Below are positions 5,680-5,707 of a DNA stretch of 5,707 nt, piece after piece. How positions within the stretch are numbered: position 1 is the first letter of the stretch; each line of letters starts with the position of its first letter. The translations under genes and the position numbers were made by a program. The stretch comes from Desulfuromonadales bacterium. Lineage in GTDB: Bacteria; Desulfobacterota; Desulfuromonadia; Desulfuromonadales; BM103. The stretch is from NCBI GenBank assembly GCA_030614505.1, contig JAUWTX010000152.1, positions 1 through 5,707 of the forward strand, in the 5' to 3' direction. The notes beneath the pieces are model-generated. The model did not search any database and was not told where the DNA came from. It was given only the letters and a program-made list of their open reading frames with translations.

Positions 5680-5707
5680 AATTGTATTCCTTTCTCGTCA
5701 GAAATTA

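Overview
This window is part of a contractile injection system locus of the extracellular (eCIS, Afp/PVC/MAC-like) phage-tail type. Every supported gene lies on the minus strand, so transcription runs from right to left. In that order the genes are: a T4 gp19-like inner-tube protein (141 aa, Afp1/Pvc1-like), a second, divergent tube protein (147 aa, Afp5/Pvc5-like), a 55-aa DUF5908-type protein, a 249-aa LysM-bearing CIS tube/baseplate-hub protein (Afp7/Pvc7-like), and a 586-aa VgrG-type spike (gp27/gp5 fusion, Afp8/Pvc8-like). After a 192-bp hairpin-rich gap comes a large contractile sheath protein. The sheath gene runs off the left edge after 634 codons, so its 3' end is missing.

The first five genes form a tight operon with gaps or overlaps of +7, +36, -1 and -8 bases. 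Together they encode the inner tube (tube 1), probably its basal or initiator layer (tube 2), the hub linking tube to spike (LysM protein), and the puncturing spike (VgrG). The sheath surrounds the tube and drives it out on contraction. In the classical afp/pvc order the sheath genes sit between the two tube genes and a gp25-like gene follows the spike gene. Here the two tube genes are adjacent and a sheath gene follows the spike gene. Whether another sheath lies upstream of tube 1 cannot be seen.

The gap from 1905 to 2096 holds several inverted repeats: an 8-bp perfect hairpin just after the spike gene, a second hairpin that pairs better as minus-strand RNA, and a nested palindrome built on GTTGGGTT/AACCCAAC that looks like a dispersed intergenic repeat. 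It also holds the sheath ribosome binding site. The first hairpin shares both arms with the sequence around the DUF5908 start codon, which is the least expected sequence pattern in the window.

The organism is probably a Gram-negative bacterium of intermediate GC content, with strong Shine-Dalgarno use and overlapping structural genes. The palindrome type recalls repeats I associate with proteobacteria, but the sequence does not allow a firm taxonomic call. No effector gene, tRNA, rRNA, CRISPR array, transposase or integrase is visible. The long plus-strand open frames are antisense shadows of the minus-strand genes.
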